Shown in pieces: positions 45,336-58,649 of a stretch of 64,000 nt of DNA. The notes beneath the pieces were generated by a model. The model had not been told where the DNA came from and ran no database searches. It saw nothing but the letters and a program-made list of their open reading frames with translations. The position numbers were made by a program, and so were the translations under genes. This stretch comes from Aphidius gifuensis. Its lineage: Eukaryota; Arthropoda; Insecta; Hymenoptera; Braconidae. The stretch lies in assembly GCF_014905175.1 (NCBI RefSeq), contig NC_057789.1, positions 24,920,555 to 24,984,554 on the forward strand. The letters are read 5' to 3'. How positions within the stretch are numbered: position 1 is the stretch's first letter; each line of letters opens with the position of its first letter.

Positions 45336-48300
45336 ATGCCTGTTTTTCATACGAAAACTATTGAAAGCATTCTTGAGCCTGTAGCCCAGCAGGTAATATT
45401 TTGTCATAATTTAAAATTAATTTTATACTCCAAAATATTATTTTTATTTTTTTAAATGACCTCAGAACTGATCTACACTTATTTTTCTATTTTCTAAAAT
45501 TAACATCTTCATTTTATCATTGTTTTTAAATTAACTAAAAAACAAACAAAGTTTTCAAGTAATTATTAATATTTTTTTAAAATTTATTTGTTTAATAATT
45601 ATTGTATTTATTTATTAAAAAAAAAAATTTTTTTGTTGATCATATTAATGTTTACCTTGACACTAACTCGAAAAAAAAATTATCCAATAATTATAATTAA
45701 ATTAACAAAGTGAAACACTTGTTTATTTGTTATTTTTTTTTTCTAAAAATTGAATGACCATTTTAGTTGAAATCAACATAATAAACATTATGTGGCACAT
45801 ATATATTAAGATATGACATCATTCATTGCGAGTTACTTGGCCCTCGTGTGTATTATTTACAATAAATAATAATAATAATTTAAAATAAATAAACAAATTC
45901 AAGATATTCAATGAAAAAATAAAAAACTGGAGGCGTTGAATTATTGATGCATATTAAATTTGATTTCTCAATAATTTATTTTTTTTATTTTTATGATTAT
46001 CATGCAATTATTTAAATAATTTCATAATTATTATTTAAAAATAAATGTAAATTAAAAATTTAATTTTACATAAAATTTATATGTTAAAATATCTTTTAAA
46101 AATTAAAGAAACCAAAAATAAAAAATAAATAAATAATTTATTTATATTTATCTTGTTAATTAATTTTGAAAATTTTATAAATAATTAATATACAACAATT
46201 AATAAATTAAATTAATAATTGGTTTTTTTTTTTTTGTTAGTATGGTTTTTTTAATTTTATCTTGGATTTTTTTTTTTCCTTATTTTGGGTTTTTTTTTGT
46301 TGATAAATATTATCAAAAAAATAATCATTGATGATTAATTTTGACCACGCCTCTGTATTTTTATTTGTAATAATATTGTTCAAGTATTTAAAAAGGGGAA
46401 GGTTATGAAGAAGTAATTCTAAAAATAATACTTGGATGAAAATAAATATAAAAAGGCCATCCGGCTGTTGTAAATTTGCCGAGAGGACCAGATTAAAACC
46501 ACCAGCATTTTTTTTTTTTACATTATTGCACAATTGTTTGTATAAATAATTTAAAAAACAAATGATTTATCATAAAATATACCTATAAATAATTAAATAA
46601 TCTAAATTAAATTTATTTTCATCAATGCTAATAATTAAAAATACAAAAAAATTAAGAGAGGCTTTCTGGTCTGGTACCCACTGAGATTAAAAGTCATTCA
46701 GACAAATATGGAATGACTTAACTTTTCATTTAGAAATATGAATTAATTTTTATTTTTATGCTTCAAATAAAAACCATAATAATTAATGAATAAATAAAAT
46801 ACACGTCTTTGTTTTAAATCAAAAAAAAAAAAAGATTAAAAAGAATTTAAATTTAATTTTAACAACACTGCCAAACTATTTTTAAATTTAATTTTGAAAA
46901 TATTAATTATTAAAATAGGTATCAAGGCTAGTTATTCTTCATGAAGAAGCTGAAGATGGAAATGCAATGCCAGATCTTGGACGGCCAGTCCAGGCAGTCA
47001 GTACTGCTGTTACAAATTTGGTCAAGGTCAGTAAATAATTACTAGAAAAAATCAGCATCATAAAATAATAAAATAATAAACAATTAAAATTATTAAATAG
47101 GTTGGTAAAGAAACAATAAATTCATCAGATGATGCATTACTTAAACAAGATATGCCATCAGCACTTCAACGTGTTGAGGGTGCATCACGTCTTCTTGAAG
47201 AAGCATCTGGTCTTCTTAAACAAGATCCATATTCTGGACCAGCACGTAAAAAATTAATAGAAGGTTCACGTGGTATCCTACAAGGAACAAGTTCATTATT
47301 ATTATGTTTTGATGAAAGTGAAGTACGTAAAATAATACGTGAATGTAAACGTGTATTAGATTATCTTGCTGTTACTGAAGTCATTGAAACAATGGAAGAT
47401 CTTGTACATTTTTTAAAAAATTTAAGTCCATGTTTAAGTAAAGTATCACGTGAAATAAGTGCTAGAGAAAAAGAATTAACTCATCAAGTACATAGAGAAA
47501 TATTAGTACGTTGTTTAGAACAAATTAAAACATTAGCACCAATACTTATTTGTTCAATGAAAATATTTATTCATATTATATCACAAGGTGGTAAAGGTGC
47601 TGATGAAGCTGCTGAAAATCGTAATTATTTATCTGGTAGAATGTCTGATGAATTAAATGAAATAATACGTGTATTACAATTAACAACATATGATGAAGAA
47701 GAATGGGATGCTGATCAATTAACTGTATTAAAAAAAGCACAAAGTGCTATTGAATCACGTGTTAGAGCAGCACATGATTGGCTTGATGATGGTAGAGCAA
47801 TGAGAGGTGGTGTTGGTGAAAAAAGTTTACGTCAAATTATTGAACAAACAGATAAACTTGCTGAACGTTATTTACCACCAACACAAGCTGATCCACTTGC
47901 TAAATTATCATCACAAATATCAACAATGACTGATGCACTTTGTGAATTACGTCAAGATGGAAAAGGAACAACACCACAAGCTGAATCATTAGCACGTGGA
48001 ATTAAAGATAAATTAAATGATTTAAGAACATCTGTTGCATCAGCACTTGTTGCTGCTGATAAATCTGGTATAGCTCAAACTGCTCATACTGTTACTGGAC
48101 GTCTTGAACAAGCTAATAAATGGCTATTAAATCCTCAACATGATGACAGAGGTCTTGGACAACGTGCTATTGCTATGATTATTCATGAAGGAAAAAAAGT
48201 AAGTAACATATTTATTTTGATAATTAACATTTAAAAAAAAAACCATAACAAGTAAAAAACAATTTATTTTATTATTATAATTGCTGCATTTAATTTAATG

Positions 48301-51300
48301 ATAGAATCAAAAAATTATTGCACATGTAAGTTTTATTATTTTGTTAGGGAAAAATTTAAACTATTAATTATTAAATAAAGTTAATTAATTAATCAATAGG
48401 TTGCTGATGGTTTACCTGGTATTCATAAAGCTGAAATACTTCAATTATGTGATGAAGTTGATAATTTATCTCATCAATTGGCAAATTTATGTGGACATGG
48501 TCAAGGAAATACACCAAGAGCACAAGAAATTGCACGTCAATTATCACAAAAATTATATGAACTTAAAAATCGTATACAACAAGCTGTTGTATCACGTGTT
48601 GTTGAAGATTTTATTGATATAACAACACCATTAAAACAATTTACTGAAGCTGTATTAACTGTTGAAGGTACACCTGGTCGTGAACAAAATTTTAATGATA
48701 AAACACTTTGTTTACAAAATTTTTCAAATCGTGCTGCTAAAACAGCACGTATGGTTGCTGCTGGTGGTAGTGGTGGTAATAAAAAACTTGCTGAAGCATT
48801 ATTAAATAGTGCATCACAAGTTGAATCATTAACACCACAATTAATAAATGCTGGTAGAATACGTATGAGTTATCCACAAAGTGTTGCTGCTGATGAACAT
48901 TTTGAAAATTTACGTCAACAATATGCTGAAACAATGCAACGTACACGTGCATTATGTGATGAAGCAACAGATAGTGCTGATTTTGTTAGAACATCAGAAG
49001 AACAAATGCAAAAACATACATTTTTATGTGAAGATTCAATTGCAAAACAACAACCACAAAAAATGGTTGATAATACAGCATCAATTGCTAGACTTGCTAA
49101 TCGTGTTATACTTGTTGCTAAACAAGAAAGTGATAATAGTGAAGATTTACCATTTATACAAAGAGTTAATCAAGCATCAGATATATTACAACGTAGTGTT
49201 GCACCAATGGTACAAGATGCTAAACGTGTTGCTATTAATATCAATGATCCACCATCAATTTCACACTGGAGAGAAAGTAATCGTGCTGTTAGTTGATTAT
49301 TTATTATTAAACAATTTAACTTGACTATTAATTAACAAAAAAAAATTAAATACAATTAATATATTTTTGCAGCTTTTAAATAGTGTTGGACAAGTTCGTA
49401 GAGCTCTTCATCCAGATCAACGAACATCACCAGATTTATCACAGCTACGAATTAATGATGGTAAGATATTTTGTCTTTTATTTAGCTTTATAAAATTAAT
49501 TTAATATATCTCGGATGTTTGTTGGAATATTCGTAATTTATGATGGATTATTTTCCTTTTTTTTTTTGATAATTTAAATTGATAATTACAGTGGAAAAAG
49601 TGCCATCACCTCGTCATACTTATTTTGCTGATAAAGGTACAATTATTATGTCGCATGTGTTTATATTTAAGCATGAAAAAAATATATATTATTTATCATT
49701 GAGAGATAATAATTTGAGAGTGAAAAAATAATTAGATTACATGATTTCATTCATCTCATATCATGTTATTTATTTTTTATATTTTTTTTTTTTGTATGAT
49801 AAATGTTTTTGTCAGTCGATGAAGATTTACGGGATTCATCTTCACCCAGTCATCTTGGGGCATTTATCTCCGCCCCGGATGAATCGAAATCGGAGAAAAT
49901 ATCAGTCAGTCCTCTACCCAATTGGGCTCTTGGAGGTACAAAAAAAAAAACAACTGAATGAATCTAAAATCTACCTTTATAAATAGAATGATTTTTGTAT
50001 TTTTTTTTTTTTGTTTATGAAATTTATCATTGTGATTTTTTATCAGGGGATAATTCAGATCTTCTTAGCAAGGAATTTCCACCTGATGACAACGATAAAA
50101 CGGTCATAACCGGAGGTAATTCGTAATGTCAAAAAAAAAAAAAAAATACTCCAAGCATCCAAAGCTCCAGTTGTTGTCTGTTTTTAATGAATGTCCTTTT
50201 TTTTTTTATCTCGCCATCAGCCACCACATCTTTCGCATGAATATATTAATAATTTTCTTAATTTAATTTTAATTTTTGTTATTAATTTAATATTGTTTTT
50301 TAATGCTGCATGGATTTATCAGAATTTTATTTTGATAATTATGTCAATGAAGATGACAATGGTAAGAAAATTTTTCAGATAATTTTGCCTGTTTACTGAA
50401 AAGTAAAATAATTACTGCATCAAAATGCCTGTACCTGTGCATGGGATAAAAATAAAATAATAAAATTGATTGTAATAATGTTTTTTAAATGTTTTTTTAG
50501 AATTGGCACCACCAAGACCACCATTACCAGGTGGTACAGTTGCACCACCAAGACCACCACCACCAGAAACAGATGACGAGGATGATTTATTTATGCATGT
50601 ACCACTTCCAAATCAACCAATCATGGTAAATTAATATTTTCATCAAATTAAAACATCAAAAAAGCTGATGAATTTATATTAAATTATGTTTATATTTGTT
50701 GCATTTAGATGGCTGCTCATGGTCTTCATCAAGAAGTTCGTCAGTGGTCCAGTAAAGATAATGACATTATTGCTGCAGCTAAAAAAATGGCAATACTCAT
50801 GGCAAGATTATCTGGACTTGTTAGAGGTGAAGGAGGAAATAAACGTGATTTAATTGCATGTGCTAAAGCTATTGCTGAAGCATCACAAGAAGTAACACGT
50901 CTTGCTAAAGAACTTGCACGTGAATGTACAGATAAACGTATTCGAACGGTAAGAAAATATATAATACAATGTTAATTTATTATTTTTTATTAATTTATAT
51001 ATTTTTAATTTAACAGAATTTATTACAAGTTTGTGAAAGAATTCCAACAATTGGTACACAGTTGAAAATTTTATCAACAGTTAAAGCAACTATGCTTGGT
51101 GCACAAGGTAAAATATTAAAATATTTATATGATTTTTTAAAACATAAAAAAACTTGAAAAATATGTTGCTATTTTTTGGTGCTTTAAAAATAAGTTAAAG
51201 TAAAAAAAAAAAACATTGGTAATTAGACACAATGTTTGCTTTTAAAAATTTCATATAAAAATAATTTTAAAACAAATCAAAATCATTAATATTAACTCAT

Positions 51301-52118
51301 CAAATATTTTTTTTATGTGTATAGAAAGGCTCCCCACCTGGGAAGAGCTCATGCTATATGGTAAAAATAAGCGTAAATTAAAAAAAAATCACATGCTTGC
51401 ATTAATTAGCTTCACAATTAGGTGTTTTGTTAAAAAAAAACATTAAAATATCATTATTCATTGCATGGGCATGTTTAATAGTAATAAAAAAAAAAACCCA
51501 AAAGAGACAGATAGTAAAAATAGTAAAATTAAAATTAAATTTCGTAAAATAAATTTATGGAAATTTAGTTAATGTCGTGGTAAATATAATTATAGCTTTT
51601 GTCTGCACTTGATAGAAATTTAATTTAATTAAAAGATAATAAGATGAAAAAATTTAATTAATTATTAAAATTACTTTTGTCTCTTTATTTGGACACTTTA
51701 TTACGGCATGAATGCGGTTGGCTTCATGAATCTTCTTGTACTCTTTCAACGTTTACAGATCAATTAATTGGATGCAGTAAGTCTTGATAGCCTAGCCCTT
51801 TTTTTTTTTTTTTTTTTTTATTTAAATATTGTAAAATGATAGAGAATAGTTTCAAAGATAACTATTAAAAATCAGGAATGATGTAGAATTAAATAATTTA
51901 ATAAATATGATAGCTGTATAAATGAATTTTATGATTGAAATTGTTTAGGTACTGAGGAAGATCAAGAAGCAACTGACATGCTTGTTGGTAATGCACAAAA
52001 TTTAATGCAAAGTGTTAAAGAAACAGTTCGTGCTGCTGAATGTGCAAGTATTAAAATACGTACTGCATCTGGAATGAAATTGAGATGGGTACGACGTCAA
52101 CCATGGTATCAATATTAA
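45336..52118 (+). CDS. Vinc: Vinculin
   Basis: Core exons 45336-45392, 46919-47026, 47101-48198, 48400-49287, 49373-49460, 50501-50625, 50709-50948, 51017-51107 and 51949-52118 give 954 residues. The start MPVFHTKTIESILEPVAQQ is that of animal vinculin. The helical-bundle head follows (SRGILQGTSSLLLCFDE; EIIRVLQLTTYDEEEW). The proline-rich linker reads NDELAPPRPPLPGG and APPRPPPPE. The tail domain has RQWSSKDNDIIAAAKKMA, CTDKRIRTNLLQVCERIPT and ends KLRWVRRQPWYQY. Vinculin is a cytoplasmic adaptor that links talin and alpha-catenin to F-actin at integrin and cadherin junctions. Four additional in-frame exons between 49592 and 50361, all phase 1, would add 91 residues in the linker, and two microexons are possible in the tail; these are listed separately. 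Intron 1 is 1.5 kb with no gene inside. The donor after 49287 is gttagt, weaker than the rest. Confidence 0.95.
49592..50361 (+). other. Vinc: Four phase-1 cassette exons in the vinculin linker
   Basis: Exons 49592-49636 (45 b), 49816-49935 (120 b), 50047-50115 (69 b) and 50323-50361 (39 b) each start and end in phase 1 with GT/AG borders. They encode EKVPSPRHTYFADK, an Asp/Ser-rich piece with SAPDESKSEKISVSP, a DNSDLLSKEFPPDDNDK piece, and FYFDNYVNEDDN. Direct joining of 49460 to 50501 restores the conserved NDELAPPRPPLP, so all four can be skipped. Confidence 0.7.
51325..51360 (+). other. Vinc: Candidate 36-base microexon in the vinculin tail
   Basis: A GC-rich 36-base island with acceptor tgtatag and donor gtaaaa sits in an AT-rich intron. 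It keeps phase 1 and would insert ERLPTWEELMLY after LGAQ. Its composition and intact splice sites argue for an alternatively used exon. Confidence 0.6.
51759..51776 (+). other. Vinc: Candidate 18-base microexon in the vinculin tail
   Basis: Acceptor gtttacag and donor gtaagt flank 18 bases that keep phase 1 and would encode DQLIGC between LGAQ and STEEDQ. The upstream 50 bases are GC-richer than the intron, as if under constraint. Confidence 0.5.
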
Positions 52119-52845
52119 AGTTAATTATTATTAATCATTGTAAATGACATAATCAATGTGAAGATTTTATATCTGCTCATCAACATTTTCTAAAAGCTTT
52201 CATTTGTCTTTTTATATTTGAAAATATATTTGAATTATTTTAGATTATGTTGACATTGATTGTCACTGATTATTAACACGAATTAATATAAATTTATATA
52301 TGTATATTTAAAGTAATTAAACTACGTTAATCATTGTGTAAATTTTTAACTAAAAAAACATTTTTAACAATTTTTTAAATGACGATTATACTGCGTTAGA
52401 TATTATTAAACAATAAAAATTGGCCTTCAATATTATAGACTGGTTATTAATTTACATTTTTAATATATAAAATTTGAGATATTGTAAAATCTTTTTGGAC
52501 AATCAATTCATTATTTTTATTATAAATTTTTAACAGAAAATAGAAACACCATAAATAGTATTTTTAATAATAATTTTTGTCAATGAAAAATTATTGACTT
52601 TAATAATTTATTATTTTATAAATTGTAAATCTTCCAACGGTGCTAAAAAAATTATAAAATAATAGCAGTGCAATATGTATAAAATACTGGGAGTAAAATA
52701 ATACATTTGTTTTTGTTTATAAATTAAATTTTTTGCCAATTTAATTGTATGTATTAATCAATGTTTTTTAGTTGATAACACTGTATTAAACCTTTCAAAT
52801 AATAAAATAAGTTCTAATTAAAATATATATTTTTTAACTGATTGA
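52119..52845. other. Vinculin 3' UTR and spacer before the satellite block
   Basis: AT-rich, no ORF. Contains AATAAA words (e.g. near 52412 and 52800). Confidence 0.5.
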
Positions 52846-53525
52846 ATACCTCTTTGCTGATTCTAATATCCTGATAAGAAACTTCAATTTTCTTGTGTTC
52901 TATAATCCTGATACGAATAAATTTTTTATTTCAAAAAGTATCAGGTAAATTTTAATTAAAATACCTCTTGTCTTGTTCTATAATCCTGATCGAACACAAT
53001 ATTTTTTTTTCAATTATTTCTATTTTTTAATTATTTAATATCAGGAGAGCAGGTAACACAGGTGAGCTGGAAATTACATAAAATACCTCTTTGCTTATTC
53101 TATGATCCTGTTAAAAATTAATGTCACCACTATTTTTTTTCTAATTGTTTTTTAAAAAATAAAATTTATTTCCGAAATATCAGGAGAGCAGGTAACATAA
53201 GAGGTGAACTAGGAATTGTATAAAATACCTCCTCGCCTGTTCTACGATCCTGTGAAAAAATTAATGTCGCCACTATTTTTCTTCTAATTGTTTTTAAAGA
53301 ATTAAAATTTTTTGTTGAAATATCAGGAGAGCAGGTAACGCAGGAGGTGATCTAGAAATAAAATAAAATACCTCTTTGCCTGTTCTATGATCCTGTTAAG
53401 AAATTAATCTCGCCACTTTTTTTTTTCTAATTGTTTTTTAAAAAATAAAATTTATTTTTAAAATATCAGGAGAGCAGGTAACGCAGGAGGTGATCTAGAA
53501 ATGAAATAAAATTTCTCTTTGCCTG
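52846..53525. repeat. 143-bp satellite, segment 1 (diverged left edge)
   Basis: Copies of the unit that contains cctgttctatgatcctgtt and, later, atatcaggagagcaggtaac. The leftmost copies (52846-53100) are strongly diverged and shortened; later ones match the consensus better, as expected at the edge of an array shaped by unequal exchange. Confidence 0.8.
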
Positions 53526-53542
53526 TTCTATGACGAGTGATG

Positions 53543-53595
53543 CCGCGATACGATACGATACGATATGAGGCCTCAAAAAAAAAAAAAAAAAAAAA
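53543..53595. repeat. CGATA microsatellite followed by a 21-base A run
   Basis: Five-base CGATA repeats at about 53546-53565, then gaggcctc and an A run (53575-53595). On the minus strand the A run is a T run downstream of a tRNA-like B box and could stop RNA polymerase III. Confidence 0.6.
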
Positions 53596-53620
53596 CAAGA
53601 AACTTAGAAAAAATAACGAA

Positions 53621-53648
53621 GTTCCCCCGCCGGGAATCGAACCCTCAA
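53621..53648 (-). other. tRNA T-arm-like sequence with perfect B box
   Basis: On the minus strand GGTTCGATTCC (53643-53633) is a perfect pol III B box, within GGGTTCGATTCCCGGCGGGGG. Three of five T-stem pairs form, then homology breaks exactly where the 10-bp array starts. A T21 run follows about 38 bases on. It looks like the 3' end of a tRNA or tRNA-derived SINE whose 5' half is replaced by satellite. Confidence 0.55.
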
Positions 53649-54700
53649 GTCACGCCACATCACGCCACGTCGCGCCACATCACGCCACATCACGCCACGT
53701 CACGCCACATCGCGCCACGTCACGCCACGTCGCGCCACATCGCGCCACGTCGCGCCACATCGCGCCACGTCACGCCACATCGCGCCACGTCACGCCACAT
53801 CGCGCCACATCACGCCACGTCACGCCACGTCACGCCACATCGCGCCACGTCGCGCCACGTCACGCCACATCACGCCACATCGCGCCACGTCACGCCACAT
53901 CGCGCCACATCACGCCACGTCGCGCCACGTCACGCCACGTCACGCCACGTCACGCCACATCACGCCACATCACGCCACATCACGCCACATCACGCCACAT
54001 CACGCCACATCGCGCCACGTCACGCCACATCACGCCACGTCGCGCCACATCACGCCACATCACGCCACGTCACGCCACATCGCGCCACGTCACGCCACGT
54101 CGCGCCACATCGCGCCACGTCACGCCACATCGCGCCACGTCAAGCCACATCGCGCCACATCACGCCACGTCACGCCACGTCACGCCACATCGCGCCACGT
54201 CGCGCCACGTCACGCCACATCACGCCACATCGCGCCACGTCACGCCACATCGCGCCACATCACGCCACGTCGCGCCACGTCACGCCACGTCACGCCACGT
54301 CACGCCACATCACGCCACATCACGCCACATCACGCCACATCGCGCCACGTCACGCCACATCACGCCACATCGCGCCACGTCACGCCACATCGCGCCACAT
54401 CACGCCACGTCGCGCCACGTCACGCCACGTCGCGCCACGTCACGCCACATCGCGCCACATCACGCCACGTCGCGCCACGTCACGCCACATCACGCCACGT
54501 CGCGCCACGTCACGCCACGTCACGCCACATCGCGCCACGTCACGCCACATCACGCCACATCGCGCCACGTCGCGCCACGTCACGCCACATCGCGCCACGT
54601 CACGCCACATCGCGCCACGTCACGCCACATCGCGCCACATCTCGCCACGTCGCGCCACGTCACGCCACGTCACGCCACGTCACGCCACATCGCGCCACAT
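53649..54700. repeat. 10-bp satellite array 1 (about 105 units)
   Basis: Head-to-tail units of CRCGCCACRT, where R is A or G. GC content is about 60-70 percent against roughly 20-25 percent around it. Almost all variation is at the two R positions; rare changes elsewhere (caagccacat, tctcgccacgt). Right border cgcgccacat/tgtataagg. Confidence 0.95.
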
Positions 54701-56855
54701 TGTATAAGGAAATTGTATAAAATACCTCCTCGCCTGTTCTATGATCCTGTTGAAAAATTAATGTCGCCACTAATTTTTTTCTGATTGTTTTTAAAGAAAT
54801 AAAATTTATTTTTAAAATATCAGGAGAGCAGGTAACTCAGGAGGTGAACAAGAAATTGTATAAAATACCTCCTCGCCTGTTCTATGATCCTGTTAAAAAA
54901 TTAATGTCGCCACTATTTTTTTTCTAGATGTTTTTAAAGAAATAAAATTTATTTTCAAAATATTGGGAGAGCAGATAACGCAGGACGTGATCTAGAAATA
55001 AAATAAAATACCTCTTTGCTCATTCTATGATCCTGTTAAAAAATTAATGTCGCCACTATTTTTTTTCTAATTGTTTTTAAAGAAATAAAATCTATTTTTG
55101 AAATATCAGGAGAGCAAGTAAGGCAGGAGGTGATCTAAAAATAAAATAAAATACCTCCTCGCCTGTTCTATGATCCTGTGAAAAAATTAATGTCACCACT
55201 ATTTTTTTTCTAATTGTTTTTAAAGAAATAAAATCTATTTTTGAAATATCAGGAGAGCAGGTAAGGCAGGAGGTGATCTAGAAATAAAATAATATACCTC
55301 TTTGCTCATTCTATGATCCTGTGAAAAAATTAATGTCACCACTATTTTTTTTCTAATTGTATTTAAAAAAATAAAATTTATTTTTAAAATATCAGGAGAG
55401 CAGGAAACTCAGGAGGTGAACAAGAAATTGTATAAAATACATCTCGCCTGTTCTATGATTCTGTTAAAAAATTAATGTCGCCACTATTTTTTTTCTAATT
55501 GTTTTTAAAGAAATAAAATTTATTTTTTAAATAACAGGAGAGCAGATAACGCAAGAGGTGATCTAGAAATAAAATAAAATACCTCCTCGCCTGTTCTATG
55601 ATCCTGTGAAAAAATTAATGTCACCACTATTTTTTTTCTAATTGTATTTAAAAAAATAAAATTTATTTTTAAAATATCAGGAGAGCAGGTAACTCGAAGG
55701 TCAACTAGGAATTGTATAAAATACCTCCTCGCCTGTTCTATGATCCTGTTGAAAAATTAATGTCGCCAATAATTTTTTTCTGATTGTTTTTGAAGAAATA
55801 AAATTTATTTTTAAAATATCAGGAGAGCAGGTAACTCAGGAGGTGAACAAGAAATTGTATAAAATACATCCTCGCCTGTTCTATGATCCTGTTAAAAAAT
55901 TAATGTCGCCACTATTTTTTTTCTAATTGTTTTTAAAGAAATAAAATCTATTTTTGAAATATCAGGAGAGCAGGTAAGGCAGGAGGTGATCTAGAAATAA
56001 AATAAAATACCTCTTTGCTCATTCTATGATCCTGTTAAAAAATTAATGTCGCCACTATTTTTTTTCTAATTGTTTTTAAAGAAATAAAATTTATTTTTTA
56101 AATAACAGAAGAGCAGATAACGCAAGAGGTGATCTAGAAATAAAATAAAATACCTCTTTGCTCATTCTATGATCCTGTTAAAAAATTAATGTCGCCACTA
56201 TTTTTTTTCTAATTGTTTTTAAAGAAATAAAATCTATTTTTGAAATATCAGGAGAGCAGGTAAGGCAGGAGGTGATCTAGAAATAAAATAATATACCTCT
56301 TTGCTCATTCTATGATTCTGTTGAAAAATTAATGTCGCCACTATTTTTTTTCTAATTGTTTTTAAAGAAATAAAATTTATTTTTAAAATATCAGGATAGC
56401 AGGTAACGCAGGAGGTGATCTAAAAATAAAATAAAATACCTCCTCGCCTGTTCTATGATCCTGTGAAAAAATTGATGTCACCACTATTTTTATTCTAATT
56501 GTATCTAAAAAAATAAAATTTATTTTTAAAATATCAGGAGAGCAGGTAACTCGAAGGTGAACTAGGAATTGTATAAAATACCTCCTCGCCTGTTCTATGA
56601 TCCTGTTGAAAAATTAATGTCGCCAATAATTTTTTTCTGATTGTTTTTAAAGAAATAAAATTTATTTTTAAAATATCAGGAGAGCAGGAAACTCAGGAGA
56701 TGAACAAGAAATTGTATAAAATACATCCTCGCCTATTCTATGATCCTGTTAAAAAATTATTGTCGCCACTATTTTTTTTCTAATTGTTTTTAGAAAAATA
56801 AAATCTATTTTTAAAATATCAGGAGAGCAGGTAACTCAGGAATTGAACAAAAAAA
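54701..56855. repeat. 143-bp satellite, segment 2 (about 15 units)
   Basis: Period measured at 143-144 bases between successive aaaatacct words (54719, 54862, 55006). Two subtypes alternate irregularly: one with cctcctcgcctg and gaacaagaaattgta, the other with cctctttgctcatt and gatctagaaataaaata. Each unit has imperfect inverted arms: acctcct and cctgttct on the left, agcagg and aggaggt on the right. Confidence 0.9.
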
Positions 56856-58649
56856 ACATCGCGCCACGTCACGCCACGTAACGCCACGTAACGCCACATC
56901 ACGCCACATCACGCCACATCGCGCCACGTCACGCCACATCGCGCCACATCGCGCCACGTCACGCCACATCACGCCACATCACGCCACGTCGCGCCACATC
57001 ACGCCACATCACGCCACGTCGCGCCACGTCACGCCACGTCACGCCACATCGCGCCACGTCACGCCACATCGCGCCACGTCACGCCACGTCGCGCCACATC
57101 GCGCCACGTCAAGCCACATCGCGCCACATCACGCCACGTCACGCCACGTCACGCCACATCACGCCACATCGCGCCACGTCGCGCCACGTCACGCCACGTC
57201 ACGCCACATCACGCCACATCACGCCACATCGCGCCACGTCACGCTACATCGCGCCACGTCACGCTACATCACGCCACATCACGCCACATCGCGCCACGTC
57301 GCGCCACGTCACGCCACATCGCGCCACGTCACGCCACATCGCGCCACATCACGCCACGTCGCGCCACGTCACGCCACATCACGCCACGTCACGCCACATC
57401 ACGCCACATCGCGCCACGTCACGCCACATCACGCCACGTCACGCCACATCGCGCCACGTCACGCCACGTCACGCCACATCACGCCACGCCACGTCACGCC
57501 ACATCACGCCACGTCGCGCCACGCCACGTCACGCCACATCGCGCCACGTCACGCCACGTCACGCCACATCACGCCACATCGCGCCACGTCGCGCCACGTC
57601 ACGCCACATCGCGCCACATCACGCCACGTCGCGCCACGTCACGCCACATCACGCCACGTCACGCCACATCACGCCACATCACGCCACGTCACGCCACGTC
57701 ACGCCACGTCACGCCACATCACGCCACATCACGCCACATCACGCCACATCACGCTACATCGCGCCACGTCAAGCCACATCGCGCCACATCACGCCACATC
57801 ACGCCACGTCGCGCCACATCACGCCACATCGCGCCACGTCACGCCACGTCACGCTACATCACGCCACATCACGCCACATCGTGCCACGTCACGCCACATC
57901 ACGCCACATCGCGCCACGTCGCGCCACGTCACGCCACGTCACGCCACATCACGCCACATCACGCCACATCGCGCCACGTCACTCTACATCGCGCCACGTC
58001 ACGCCACATCACGCCACATCACGCCACGTCGCGCCACGTCGCGCCACGTCACGCCACATCGCGCCACGTCACGCCACGTCACGCCACATCACGCCACGTC
58101 GCGCCACGTCACGCCACATCACGCCACATCACGCCACATCGCGCCACATCACGCCACATCACGCCACATCGCGCCACGTCACGCCACGTCACGCCACGTC
58201 ACGCCACATCACGCCACATCACGCCACATCACGCCACGTCGCGCCACATCACGCCACATCACGCCACATCGCGCCACGTCACGCCACATCGCGCCACATC
58301 ACGCCACATCACGCCACGTCGCGCCACATCACGCCACATCGCGCCACGTCACGCCACGTCACGCCACATCACGCCACATCACGCCACGTCGCGCCACGTC
58401 ACGCCACATCACGCCACATCGCGCCACGTCGCGCCACGTCACGCCACGTCACGCCACATCACGCCACATCACGCCACATCGCGCCACATCACGCCACGTC
58501 GCGCCACGTCGCGCCACATCACGCCACATCGCGCCACGTCACGCCACATCACGCCACATCACGCCACGTCACGCCACGTCACGCCACATCACGCCACATC
58601 ACGCCACATCGCGCCACATCGCGCCACGGCACGCTACATCGCGCCACAT
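56856..58649. repeat. 10-bp satellite array 2 (about 179 units)
   Basis: Same unit as array 1. Contains a few slips (cacgccacgcc near 57486 and 57521) and several cacgctacat variants. Right border identical to arrays 1 and 3 (cgcgccacattgtataagg). Confidence 0.95.

Noticed and set aside
46237..46533. 98-residue minus ORF in vinculin intron 1
   Set aside because: No recognisable features and ends in Lys-rich sequence from a poly-T run.
53649..54700. CRISPR-like array
   Set aside because: Units are 10 bases with no unique spacers, in an animal genome; a simple satellite.
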